Shown here in pieces: positions 23,331-31,419 of a stretch of DNA of 38,712 bases. Source of the DNA: Clostridium sp. CAG:628 (GTDB lineage: Bacteria; Bacillota_I; Bacilli_A; RF39; UBA660); the NCBI GenBank assembly GCA_000438415.1, contig FR902236.1, forward strand, positions 4,378-43,089. Direction: 5' to 3'. A program made the position numbers and the translations under genes. Within the stretch, counting starts at the first letter, position 1. Every line of letters begins with the position of its first letter. Below the pieces are notes generated by a model. It was not told the origin of the DNA and made no database searches. It saw nothing but the letters and a program-made list of their open reading frames with translations.

Positions 23331-25358
23331 ATGACAAAAAAAGTAGTAGTTTTACAAGAAGACAAAAATGATTGTGCTGCAGCATGTGTATCATCATTAA
23401 TAAAATACTATAATGGTTCTTTAGATATGGAGACAATTAGAAACATTATTAATACTACTAAACATGGAACTAATGCTTATGATTTAATTAATGGGTGTAA
23501 AGAAATTGGCTTTGATGGTTTTGGAAAAAAATTATCATTTGAAGAATTGGTTTCGTATTATAAATTTCCTTTAATTGCGCATATTAAGAAGGATAATTAT
23601 TACCATTTTGTTGTTATTTATGATATTAATAAATCTAAAGAAAAAATAACTGTAATGGATCCATCTATAGGTTTAAGAAAAATATCATTTAAAGAATTTG
23701 TTATTAGTTATCAAGGTGTAATAATAAGTTTAGTAAAAGTAAAAGAATTACCAAAAGAATTAGAAACAAATCATTTATTCAATGTTATGATATCTAGCAT
23801 ATTTAAAAATAAAAAGATTTTAATAATTTTGATGATACTTAGTCTTATTTTATTTATATTAAGTTTAACTTCTTCTTTGTTTTATAAAATAATCTTAGAT
23901 GATATGTCTTCCGTAAATAAATACTATCTATCATTTGCAATAATATTACTTATTAAGTTAATATTTGATTACCTAAGAAGTTACTTTGTAATAAAACTAA
24001 ACAAAGAAATAGAGTTAAATATGAATAAAGAAATTACTAAAAGACTTTTGTGCCTTCCATATACATACTACAAGAATAAAACCACGGGAGAAATTACTTC
24101 TAGAATTAATGATTTAGATTTACTAAAAGATTTAATACTCGAAATTCTTTCAAACATTCTTGTGAATATTTTGTTATTATTAGGTAGTTATATTATTATA
24201 TTTTATCTTAATAAAACTCTTGCATTATTTATTTTAATACCACTACTAATATATTTTATAATAACTATATTAGTAAATAATCTATATACATCTAAAATAA
24301 GATACTTGCAAGAACTAAAAGGAATTTATAATAATAAACTTATTGAAACTATAAATGGAATAGAAACTATTAATAACTTAAACATAAAAGATAATCAAGT
24401 AAAAACACTCAACACTTATTTTGAAAAAACAATTAATAGTACAAATAAGTTTAATTTAATTAATACAACTTTAAATATAATTAGTGAATACTTGATAAAT
24501 ATTAGTAGTATATTCGTTCTTTTGTTAGGAATATCACTTGTCAAAAATAATTATATAACAATTGGAGAATTATTTCTAATATATATACTTTTTGGATATT
24601 TTATGAATATAGTTAAAACATTTTTAGAAAAAGTACCTAGTTTAAATTATGCTTACAAGAATATAAACAAAATTAATAGTATTTTAAAATATACAAATGA
24701 AAAAAAGAGTAATGAAAAAACTTCTGGTAAAATTATTTTAAAAGAAGTTCAATATAAAAGAGGTGAATATTTATTTAAAAATTTTAATTACTCAATTGAT
24801 GAAAAAGATAAAATATTATTAAAGGGAACAAGTGGAAGTGGAAAAAGTACATTGTTAAAAATGCTACTTAAGAATATTACAAATTATGAAGGAAATATTT
24901 ATATAGGAGAATCTAATCTTTTAAATATTGATAAATCTATAATAGATAATAGTTTTACTTATGTTGGACAAAATGAATTTATATTTAGTGGTACCATAAA
25001 AGATAATATTATTTTGTCAAGAAATATAACTGATGAAGCATATAATAGTATTTTAAATATTACTAGAGTTAATGAAATTATTAATAAGAAAGAGTTAAAT
25101 GATGCTTCATATATAGAAGAAAATGGTTTTAATTTAAGTGGTGGTGAAAAACAAAGAATAATTCTAGCAAGAGGTTTATTAAAAAATAGTAATTATATTT
25201 TAATAGATGAAGCACTTAGTGAAGTAGATTTAGTTTTAGAAAAAGATATAATTAAAGATATATTAAAATATTTTAAAGATAAAACTATAGTGTATGTTTC
25301 ACATAAAGAAGGATTAGATGAATTATTTAATAAAAAATTAATAATAGGAAAGGAGTAA
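23331..25358 (+). CDS. C39-peptidase ABC exporter (bacteriocin maturation and transport)
   Basis: 675 residues with three parts. The N-terminal C39 cysteine peptidase has Gln9 and Cys15 (VLQEDKNDCAAACVSSL), His92 (YYHFVVIYD) and Asp110 (VMDPS), so its catalytic set is complete. Six membrane helices follow (about 155-430). The C-terminal ATPase has Walker A GTSGSGKST (about 498-506), Q-loop VGQNEF, signature LSGGEKQR (about 602), Walker B YILIDEALSEVD and the switch His in YVSHKE. Such PCAT proteins cleave double-glycine leaders and export the core peptide. The two peptide genes directly downstream carry such leaders. RBS GGAGGG. No HlyD-type accessory gene is seen. Confidence 0.95.
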   Translation: MTKKVVVLQEDKNDCAAACVSSLIKYYNGSLDMETIRNIINTTKHGTNAYDLINGCKEIGFDGFGKKLSFEELVSYYKFPLIAHIKKDNYYHFVVIYDINKSKEKITVMDPSIGLRKISFKEFVISYQGVIISLVKVKELPKELETNHLFNVMISSIFKNKKILIILMILSLILFILSLTSSLFYKIILDDMSSVNKYYLSFAIILLIKLIFDYLRSYFVIKLNKEIELNMNKEITKRLLCLPYTYYKNKTTGEITSRINDLDLLKDLILEILSNILVNILLLLGSYIIIFYLNKTLALFILIPLLIYFIITILVNNLYTSKIRYLQELKGIYNNKLIETINGIETINNLNIKDNQVKTLNTYFEKTINSTNKFNLINTTLNIISEYLINISSIFVLLLGISLVKNNYITIGELFLIYILFGYFMNIVKTFLEKVPSLNYAYKNINKINSILKYTNEKKSNEKTSGKIILKEVQYKRGEYLFKNFNYSIDEKDKILLKGTSGSGKSTLLKMLLKNITNYEGNIYIGESNLLNIDKSIIDNSFTYVGQNEFIFSGTIKDNIILSRNITDEAYNSILNITRVNEIINKKELNDASYIEENGFNLSGGEKQRIILARGLLKNSNYILIDEALSEVDLVLEKDIIKDILKYFKDKTIVYVSHKEGLDELFNKKLIIGKE

Positions 25359-25362
25359 TTGT

Positions 25363-25488
25363 ATGACAAAAAATGAATTGTTAAAAATTGAAGGAGGAGT
25401 ATCTTGGGGATTATGGGGAATAGCTGGTACTATAATATCATTTATACTAGGTTTATATGATGGTGTAGTAAATTCAAGATGTAAATAA
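25363..25488 (+). CDS. Double-glycine bacteriocin-like precursor 1
   Basis: 41 codons, with AAGGAG overlapping the exporter's stop. The leader MTKNELLKIEGG fits the ELxxIxGG consensus (Glu -8, Leu -7, Ile -4, Gly-Gly -2/-1). Cleavage would release a 29-residue core starting VSWGLWGIAGTIISF and ending GVVNSRCK. The core is hydrophobic and glycine-rich, with two Trp, a GxxxG motif (GLYDG) and a single Cys one from the end. This is typical of class II bacteriocins and, with the next gene, of two-peptide (IIb) types. I recognise no named relative. Antimicrobial activity is inference; a signalling role is possible. Confidence 0.82.
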   Translation: MTKNELLKIEGGVSWGLWGIAGTIISFILGLYDGVVNSRCK

Positions 25489-25500
25489 GGAGGTGTAATA

Positions 25501-25656
25501 ATGACTAAAGTAGAATTAATTAATGTGAGTGGTGGAGCTAGTTTAACTGGAGTTGTAGTTAATGCATTTGCAAAAATTATTACAATGTTTTATAACTTTG
25601 GTTATAAGTTTGGTGCAAACCTTTATAGAGGCTACACAAACCATTATTGTAAATAA
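25501..25656 (+). CDS. Double-glycine bacteriocin-like precursor 2
   Basis: 51 codons, 12 nt after precursor 1, with a strong AAGGAGGTG site. The leader MTKVELINVSGG has the same ELxx(I/V)xGG form as its partner. The 39-residue core begins ASLTGVVVNAFAKIITMF, contains GYKFG (GxxxG), is cationic and rich in Tyr/Asn in its second half, and ends NHYCK. Both cores therefore end in Cys-Lys with one Cys each. The shared leader, adjacent genes and GxxxG motif in each fit a two-peptide bacteriocin in which helices pair through GxxxG. A disulfide between the two lone Cys is an added possibility. No known homologue is recalled. Confidence 0.82.
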   Translation: MTKVELINVSGGASLTGVVVNAFAKIITMFYNFGYKFGANLYRGYTNHYCK

Positions 25657-25662
25657 AAAGTT

Positions 25663-25684
25663 GAAGGGTTTTTTCCCTTCTTTT
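25663..25684 (+). terminator. Terminator of the peptide cassette
   Basis: GAAGGG-TTTTTT-CCCTTC followed by TTTTATT, 7 nt after the second precursor's stop. It separates the cassette from the FemX-like gene. Confidence 0.8.
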
Positions 25685-25698
25685 ATTATGTTTTTTTC

Positions 25699-25727
25699 TT
25701 GTAAAAAGTGTATCTTTAGGTTATAAT
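25699..25727 (+). promoter_or_regulatory. Promoter of the FemX-like gene
   Basis: TTGTAA (25699-25704), 17-nt spacer and perfect TATAAT (25722-25727). The following genes are thus transcribed independently of the peptide cassette. Confidence 0.7.
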
Positions 25728-25753
25728 AATTAATAGAAAGAGGGTATAAAGTT

Positions 25754-26944
25754 ATGTATAGATTTACAAGTGAATTACCTAAAGAAGAATATGATAATTT
25801 CATTCTAAATTATAGTATGGCTCCACTTACACAAACCTATAACTGGGCTAATATCAAAAGTAATTGGCGTCACTTCCACTGTGGCTTATATAAAGATGAT
25901 ACTTTAGTAGGAGTATGTTTAATTTTAGTAAAAAAGATGATTAAAGGTCTTAATATGTTTTTTGTACCACGTGGCTACTTAATTGATTTTACTAATTATG
26001 AAGACTTAGAAGAAATGACCAAAAATATAAAAGAACTAGCAAAAAAGACACATGCATATGTGGTAAAAATTGATCCTAATTTTTGTAAAAGACAATATAG
26101 TTTTAAAGGGGATGAAATAAACACTAATTATGATAAAGATTATCAAGTAAAACATAATAATTTACTTAAACTAGGTTATAAATCTCTTGGTCCACAAAAA
26201 GAAATGGGAAAAAGCATGGAACCAAACTACAATATGTTAGCACCTATATGTGATAACTCTAATAAAGTGTTAACTTTAGAAGAGCTACTTAGTACTTACA
26301 AAAGTAAATTTAAGTATTATATAGGAAGTTTTCATGAAAAAAGAGGTATAACTTTTGAAATAACTAGTGATATAAGTAAAGTTGGAATATTAGTTTCATT
26401 ACTAAAAGAAACTGAAGAAAAACAAAATATTAGTTTAAGAAATGAAGAATACTTTGTAAATTTAATGAAGAATTATCCAACTGCTAGATTAGTATTTGGT
26501 ACAATAAATTTACCTAAATATTTAAAGTTTCTTGAAGAAAACAATGGTAAAAGTACTGAAATTGAAGAAGTAAAAGAATTATTAAAAACTCATGAAGAAA
26601 ACATGGTATTATCAGCATCAATTATGTTTTTACCTTCCAATAAAAATGGTATTAGAACAAGTGAATACTTATATGCAGGTAATAGTCTTTCGTTAACAAA
26701 AATAAGAGTATCGACTGGAGTAGTATTTGAAATAATAAAATATTCACTAGAAAATAATTGTCATTATTGTAATTTAGGTGGAATAGATGGTAACTTGAAT
26801 GACCACTTAACAAGTTTTAAGGAAAAATTTAATGGAGAAGTACTAGAATTTGCTGGAGAATATGATTTACCAATAAAATGGATATACTATCCAATAAAAG
26901 TAATGTATCCTATATTATTAAAAATATATAAAATTATAAGATAG
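25754..26944 (+). CDS. FemABX-family aminoacyltransferase (peptidoglycan bridge)
   Basis: 396 residues matching the FemAB/FemX/MurM fold of two GNAT-like domains: LTQTYNWANIKSNWRHFHCG, VGVCLILVKKMIKGLNMFFV with PRGYLIDF, then ETEEKQNISLRNEEYF, LSASIMFLPSNKNGIRTSEY and LGGIDGNLNDHLTSFKEKFN near the C-terminus. A coiled-coil-like insertion lies around residues 255-285. Family members add amino acids from aminoacyl-tRNA to the lysine side chain of lipid II at the inner membrane face, building the interpeptide bridge. The amino acid added here is not predictable. It has its own promoter and is followed closely by two wall-hydrolase genes, probably in one operon. Confidence 0.92.
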   Translation: MYRFTSELPKEEYDNFILNYSMAPLTQTYNWANIKSNWRHFHCGLYKDDTLVGVCLILVKKMIKGLNMFFVPRGYLIDFTNYEDLEEMTKNIKELAKKTHAYVVKIDPNFCKRQYSFKGDEINTNYDKDYQVKHNNLLKLGYKSLGPQKEMGKSMEPNYNMLAPICDNSNKVLTLEELLSTYKSKFKYYIGSFHEKRGITFEITSDISKVGILVSLLKETEEKQNISLRNEEYFVNLMKNYPTARLVFGTINLPKYLKFLEENNGKSTEIEEVKELLKTHEENMVLSASIMFLPSNKNGIRTSEYLYAGNSLSLTKIRVSTGVVFEIIKYSLENNCHYCNLGGIDGNLNDHLTSFKEKFNGEVLEFAGEYDLPIKWIYYPIKVMYPILLKIYKIIR

Positions 26945-26955
26945 TAGGTTTAGTT

Positions 26956-28290
26956 ATGAATAAAAAAGGTTTAGTTTTAGTGTTATTTATCATATTAATT
27001 GGTTTATTTAATGTAACAATAATATACTTAGAAAAAAATAAATTAGTTAAAGACTTTATAAATATAAAATATAGTAATGATATTAATGAAAATAAAGAAT
27101 ATATTGTTACTGTAGAATATAAAAGTAAAAATAATAAAGATGTAGTATGTAGTCTAGATAATATTAATTATAAAAATATAGATGAATGTACCTTTAATTT
27201 AAAAAAAGGAGAATATAATTTATATTTAAGAAAAAATGATAAAGTAATAAAAGAAAAATTCAAAGTAGAAGAAAAGTTTTTAGGTACTTTTAGTAGTACT
27301 ATTGATGTGCTTGATACATATTATTTAGCAGTTAATGGTAAAAAGAAATTTAATTTTACTTTTGATTATAAAGAAGATTTTGATAAAACTGTTTACTATG
27401 AAATAACAAATACCGATGTCCTTAAAATAGAAAATGACACTATGTATGGACTAAAAACTGGAACTAGTGAAGTGATAGCAACTTTAAAAGATGGAAATAC
27501 TAAAACGTATAATATAGTAGTAACTGACTTAATAACACCACCAACAATAAATAATGATAAATATTATCTTCCATGTAATTATTACTCTTTAGAAGAAAGT
27601 ATATTATTAGATAAAATATTAGAAAGTCGTGTTATGGAAGCTGGTCTTGGAACTAGGGCTGGTGTAGCTGCTGCTGCAAGATTTCTAACTTTAGAGTTTC
27701 CATACTCAATAGCATATTTTAATGAAAATGGAAGACTTGCTGCTCATGGAACTAAACCAAGAGTGGATGCTGAAGGTAGGTACTATCATAAAGGTTTATA
27801 TTTACATACTTCAAAATTTGAAGGGTTAGATAAGTCTGCCATAACAAGTGGAGGACCAAATATATGGGGATGCAATGTTTACGATAAATTCATAAGTTCA
27901 TATAGAAGAAATGGTTTAACGTGTAGTGGTTTTGTAACATGGGCAATGCTAAATGGTGGGTTTGAAACAGGTGACGTAGGAGCAGGAGATACATCATACT
28001 TAACTGATGAACTATCTGACTTAGGACTTCATAATGTTTTGACTTACGACTTCATGAAAAATGGTGACTACCAAGTAGGCGACTTTATTGCAGATGATGG
28101 ACATGCTGCTTTAATAATTGGAATAGATGATAATTATATATATACAGCTGAGAGTTTACTTCCAAAACTAATGGTATATAAGTATGGTAGATATAAAGAA
28201 ATAGTAGATGGAAAACTATTAACATACACTATAAATATGGAAAATATTTACCCTAATGGAAATGGTAATTTAACAAATATTTGGGAATAA
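26956..28290 (+). CDS. Membrane-anchored NlpC/P60-like wall hydrolase, copy 1
   Basis: 444 residues. An N-terminal signal anchor (LVLVLFIILIGLFNVTIIYL) is followed by an Ig-like/BIG2-type module (about 110-195: KIENDTMYGLKTGTSEVIAT, TYNIVVTDL). The C-terminal catalytic domain has Cys323 in LTCSGFVTWAMLNGG and His383 in DDGHAALIIGID, the Cys-His pair of NlpC/P60 endopeptidases. A conserved block unique to this pair (GTRAGVAAAARFLTLEFPYS; GRYYHKGLYLHTS) precedes the Cys. It would cut peptide stems of peptidoglycan outside the cell. It lies 11 nt after the FemX-like gene and 9 nt before its paralogue. Confidence 0.87.
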   Translation: MNKKGLVLVLFIILIGLFNVTIIYLEKNKLVKDFINIKYSNDINENKEYIVTVEYKSKNNKDVVCSLDNINYKNIDECTFNLKKGEYNLYLRKNDKVIKEKFKVEEKFLGTFSSTIDVLDTYYLAVNGKKKFNFTFDYKEDFDKTVYYEITNTDVLKIENDTMYGLKTGTSEVIATLKDGNTKTYNIVVTDLITPPTINNDKYYLPCNYYSLEESILLDKILESRVMEAGLGTRAGVAAAARFLTLEFPYSIAYFNENGRLAAHGTKPRVDAEGRYYHKGLYLHTSKFEGLDKSAITSGGPNIWGCNVYDKFISSYRRNGLTCSGFVTWAMLNGGFETGDVGAGDTSYLTDELSDLGLHNVLTYDFMKNGDYQVGDFIADDGHAALIIGIDDNYIYTAESLLPKLMVYKYGRYKEIVDGKLLTYTINMENIYPNGNGNLTNIWE

Positions 28291-28299
28291 GAGGTTTAT

Positions 28300-29628
28300 A
28301 TGAAAAAGATAAAAGGCTATTTAATAGGATTTGGTTTTATTGTATTAGGAGTGGTAATAATACTATTTATGTTTGAACATATAAATAAATTATATAAAAA
28401 TAGGATAGAAATTACTTATACTAATGAAATTAATGAAAATTTAGAATATAATGTTAAAATAAATTATAATATAAAAGATAAAGAAAATGTTTTATGTAGC
28501 ATAAATAATAAAGATTTTTTAAGTATAGATAAGTGTCAATTTAACTTAAAAGCAGGAAAATATACATTATATTTAAAAAGAGAAGATAATAATGTAACTA
28601 AAGATTTTGAAGTTAAAAGTAAATATTTAGGTACTTTTAGTAGTGCACTTGATAAATTAGAAATGTATTATTTAGCATCTAATGGTAAAAAGAAACTTAA
28701 TTTTACTTTTGATTATCCAGAAGACTTTGATAAGAAAATATATTATAAAGTAGAAGATGAGAGTATTGTTAAAATAGAAGATGATACTATTATTCCATTA
28801 AAAGAAGGTATAACTAAAGTAAATGCAATTTTAAAGGATGGAAATACTAAAGAATATAATATAATGGTAACAGATTTGATAGTTAGTCCAACAATGGCTA
28901 AAAAAACTAGACTTACATGTGATAAATATACTGAAGAAGAAAGTGCTTTATTAGATAAAATATTAGAGAGCCGTGTAATAGAAGCAGGAGTCGGTTCCAG
29001 GGCTGGAGTTGCTGCTGCAGCAAGATTTCTAAGTTTAGAGTTTCCATATGCAATAAGATATTTTTATGAAAATGGAAGACTTGAACCATATGGAACAAAA
29101 GACTATATCGATGGTGAAGGAAGATACTATCACAAAGGATTATATTTAAGCAAAAGTAAATTTAAAGATATAAAAGCAAGTACTAAAAGTGGTCCTGCTC
29201 CTTGGGGGTGTCCTTTAATGGAATATTCTGAAGACCGACTAGGTATAAATGGCTTAGACTGTAGTGGTTTTGTAACATGGGCAATGCTAAATGGTGGATT
29301 TGAATCAGGCGATGTAGGAAGTGGGAATGAAGAACTTATTAAAAATGAATTATATGATTTAGGAGAACATCATGAAATAACAACTTCTTATATGAAAGAT
29401 GGAAACTATAAACCAGGGGACTACATAGCAAGTGATGGACATGCTGCATTAATAGTTGGAGTAGATGAAAAATATGTATATGTGGCTGAAGCATATTATG
29501 CTGACGTTAAAGTTAGTAAATTTGAAAAATACTATGAATTACCTAACTTATATAGTTTAACATTTATAATAGAAATGGATAAAATATATCCAAATGGAGA
29601 TGGATTAACTACAATGATGTGGGATTAA
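28300..29628 (+). CDS. Membrane-anchored NlpC/P60-like wall hydrolase, copy 2
   Basis: 442 residues, collinear with the preceding gene and clearly its duplicate. It has a signal anchor (YLIGFGFIVLGVVIILFMF), the Ig-like module (KIEDDTIIPLKEGITKVNAI), the block GSRAGVAAAARFLSLEFPYA and the catalytic motif LDCSGFVTWAMLNGG with Cys321 and His381 (SDGHAALIVGVD). The segment between block and Cys differs (APWGCPLMEYSEDRLGINGL against PNIWGCNVYDKFISSYRRNG), suggesting altered substrate choice. Two extra Cys (WGC and CDKYT region) are conserved in both copies. RBS AAGAGGTT; same operon as copy 1 and the FemX-like gene. Confidence 0.87.
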   Translation: MKKIKGYLIGFGFIVLGVVIILFMFEHINKLYKNRIEITYTNEINENLEYNVKINYNIKDKENVLCSINNKDFLSIDKCQFNLKAGKYTLYLKREDNNVTKDFEVKSKYLGTFSSALDKLEMYYLASNGKKKLNFTFDYPEDFDKKIYYKVEDESIVKIEDDTIIPLKEGITKVNAILKDGNTKEYNIMVTDLIVSPTMAKKTRLTCDKYTEEESALLDKILESRVIEAGVGSRAGVAAAARFLSLEFPYAIRYFYENGRLEPYGTKDYIDGEGRYYHKGLYLSKSKFKDIKASTKSGPAPWGCPLMEYSEDRLGINGLDCSGFVTWAMLNGGFESGDVGSGNEELIKNELYDLGEHHEITTSYMKDGNYKPGDYIASDGHAALIVGVDEKYVYVAEAYYADVKVSKFEKYYELPNLYSLTFIIEMDKIYPNGDGLTTMMWD

Positions 29629-29688
29629 CATCTCTTTTTCTTTTCTTTAAATAAATATTGTTGTATAATGGATATGGAGATGATTTGA

Positions 29689-30945
29689 ATGAAAATACCT
29701 TTTAAAAGAGGAAATATTTTACTACCAAAAAACACTGATATGACAAAGTGGAGTGTAGTGGCTTGTGACCAATATACAAGTGAACCGGAATATTGGAATA
29801 GTGTTAAAGAAATTGTTGGAGAAAATCCTTCAACTTTAAATCTTACATTACCAGAAATTTACTTAGAAGAAAATGATGTTGATGAAAGAATTAAAAAAAT
29901 TAATGAAAACATGGAAACTTTAGTAAATAGTGATTTCTTTAATGAGTACAAAAATAGTATGATTTATTTAGAAAGAACACAGGCAGATGGGAAAATAAGA
30001 GAAGGGTTAATGGGAATTGTTGACTTAGAAGACTATAGTTATGAAAAAGGTAGTGAAACTTTAATAAGGGCTACTGAAAAGACAGTTATAGAAAGAATAC
30101 CACCAAGAGTTAAAGTAAGAGAAAATGCACTTCTAGAACTACCTCACATAATGATACTTATTGATGATGAAAAGAAGAGCATTATAGAAAACTTAAAAAA
30201 TAAAGTAACTAATGAAGATGTGGTGTATGACTTTGATTTAATGAAAAACGGAGGACATATTAAAGGATATCTTCTAAATAATGAAACAATGGATGAAGTT
30301 GATGAAAAGTTAACACTTTTAGCAGATAAAGAATATTTTGAAAATAAGTATAATGTTAAAGATAAAGGTGTATTACTTTTTGCAATGGGAGATGGAAATC
30401 ATAGTTTAGCTACTGCAAAGGCATGCTATGAAAACCTAAAGAAAAAAAACTACGATGAAGCATTAAATAGTAAAGCAAGATATGCTTTAGTTGAATTAGT
30501 AAACTTACATTCAAGTGCTTTAGAGTTTGAAGCAATTAACAGAGTAATATTTGATACAGATGTAGAAGACTTACTTAGCAAGTTAAAAGATTATTATAAT
30601 ATAAATAAAAGTGGTTATGGACAAAAAGTAAGAGTAATTACTGAAAATATGGATGAATGTTGGTACATAGAAAATCCTAAAAGTAATATAGCAGTAGGTA
30701 GTATTCAAATGTATCTAGATAAATATTTAGCTAACAATAAAGGTAAAATAGATTATATACATGGAGAAGATGTAACGAAGAACTTAGCATCTAAAAATGG
30801 TAATGTTGGTTTTATATTTGATAGAATGGAAAAGAGTGACTTATTTAAAACTGTTATATTAGATGGAGCACTTCCAAGAAAAACATTTTCAATGGGACAT
30901 GCTAATGACAAAAGATATTATTTAGAAGCAAGAAAGATAAAATAA
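29689..30945 (+). CDS. DUF1015 family protein
   Basis: 418 residues matching DUF1015 along the whole length: N-terminal FKRGNILLPKNTDMTKWSVV with ACDQYTSEPEYW, the central LIRATEKTVIERIPPRVKVR followed by ENALLELPHIMILIDD, and VLLFAMGDGNHSLATAKACY. The GDGNHS motif and the long E-x-R-PPR-x-K-R element are the family's signatures. No membrane segment is present. The biochemical function of the family is not established to my knowledge. Single gene with a TATAAT -10 (29664-29669) and its own ribosome site. Confidence 0.9.
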   Translation: MKIPFKRGNILLPKNTDMTKWSVVACDQYTSEPEYWNSVKEIVGENPSTLNLTLPEIYLEENDVDERIKKINENMETLVNSDFFNEYKNSMIYLERTQADGKIREGLMGIVDLEDYSYEKGSETLIRATEKTVIERIPPRVKVRENALLELPHIMILIDDEKKSIIENLKNKVTNEDVVYDFDLMKNGGHIKGYLLNNETMDEVDEKLTLLADKEYFENKYNVKDKGVLLFAMGDGNHSLATAKACYENLKKKNYDEALNSKARYALVELVNLHSSALEFEAINRVIFDTDVEDLLSKLKDYYNINKSGYGQKVRVITENMDECWYIENPKSNIAVGSIQMYLDKYLANNKGKIDYIHGEDVTKNLASKNGNVGFIFDRMEKSDLFKTVILDGALPRKTFSMGHANDKRYYLEARKIK

Positions 30946-30948
30946 AAA

Positions 30949-30967
30949 AAGGCCTTAAGACCTTGTT
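30949..30967. terminator. Weak terminator after the DUF1015 gene
   Basis: AAGGCC-TTAA-GACCTT pairs with one mismatch and is followed by GTTT on the plus strand. The minus strand has a better T-run but no gene to end. Confidence 0.45.
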
Positions 30968-30990
30968 TCTCCATTAAGAATGAAAAAAAC

Positions 30991-31019
30991 TTGCATTTTA
31001 AGTAAAGTTACTGTATAAT
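30991..31019 (+). promoter_or_regulatory. rpsO promoter
   Basis: TTGCAT (30991-30996), 17-nt spacer and perfect TATAAT (31014-31019). The mRNA leader would be about 80 nt long, room for the S15 autoregulatory structure known in other bacteria; I could not identify that structure. Confidence 0.75.
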
Positions 31020-31104
31020 TAGTTATGTAAGTTTTTTCAAGGTCTTTAGTTACTCCAACTTTTGACTATGATTAAACGGTTATATAATGAAAGGAGAAAT
31101 TAAA

Positions 31105-31374
31105 ATGGCTTTAACAAAAGAAGTAAAATCAGCTATCGTAAAAGAATACCAAAGAGATGCAAAAGATACTGGTAGTGTAGAAGTTCAAGTTGCTATTTTA
31201 ACTGAAGAAATTAAAGTTTTAACTGAACATTTAAAAGAACATATACATGATTATCATTCAAAAAGAGGACTTTTACAAAAAGTTGGTAAAAGAAGAAGTT
31301 TATTAGATTATCTAAAAAGAACTGATGTTCAAAGATATCGTGAACTTATAGCAAAATTAGGATTAAGAAAGTAG
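31105..31374 (+). CDS. rpsO: 30S ribosomal protein S15
   Basis: 89 residues, the standard S15 length, when started at ATG 31105. The in-frame ATG at 31087 lies upstream of and includes the ribosome site AAAGGAG, so it is not the start. Family motifs: DTGSVEVQVAILTEEIKVLT, LKEHIHDYHSKRGLLQKVGK with RRSLLDYLKR. It binds 16S rRNA in the platform of the small subunit. It is followed by pnp, the common rpsO-pnp order, with a partial terminator in between. Confidence 0.98.
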   Translation: MALTKEVKSAIVKEYQRDAKDTGSVEVQVAILTEEIKVLTEHLKEHIHDYHSKRGLLQKVGKRRSLLDYLKRTDVQRYRELIAKLGLRK

Positions 31375-31402
31375 GCACTTTATTTTAAGTGTCTATTTTT
31401 TT
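31373..31402 (+). terminator. rpsO-pnp intergenic terminator
   Basis: AGGCACTT (31373-31380) pairs with AAGTGTCT (31387-31394), one G-T, followed by a T-run. It overlaps the rpsO stop. Since pnp follows within 20 nt, it may set the rpsO:pnp ratio by partial read-through. Confidence 0.65.
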
Positions 31403-31419
31403 GGAAAGAAGGAAAATAT

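Noticed and set aside
23203..23436. Minus-strand ORF ahead of the exporter gene
   Set aside because: Covers a terminator and the exporter's leader on the other strand; AT-rich chance frame.
25543..25803. Minus-strand ORF over the second bacteriocin precursor
   Set aside because: Antisense to a leader-bearing precursor with a strong ribosome site; no site of its own.
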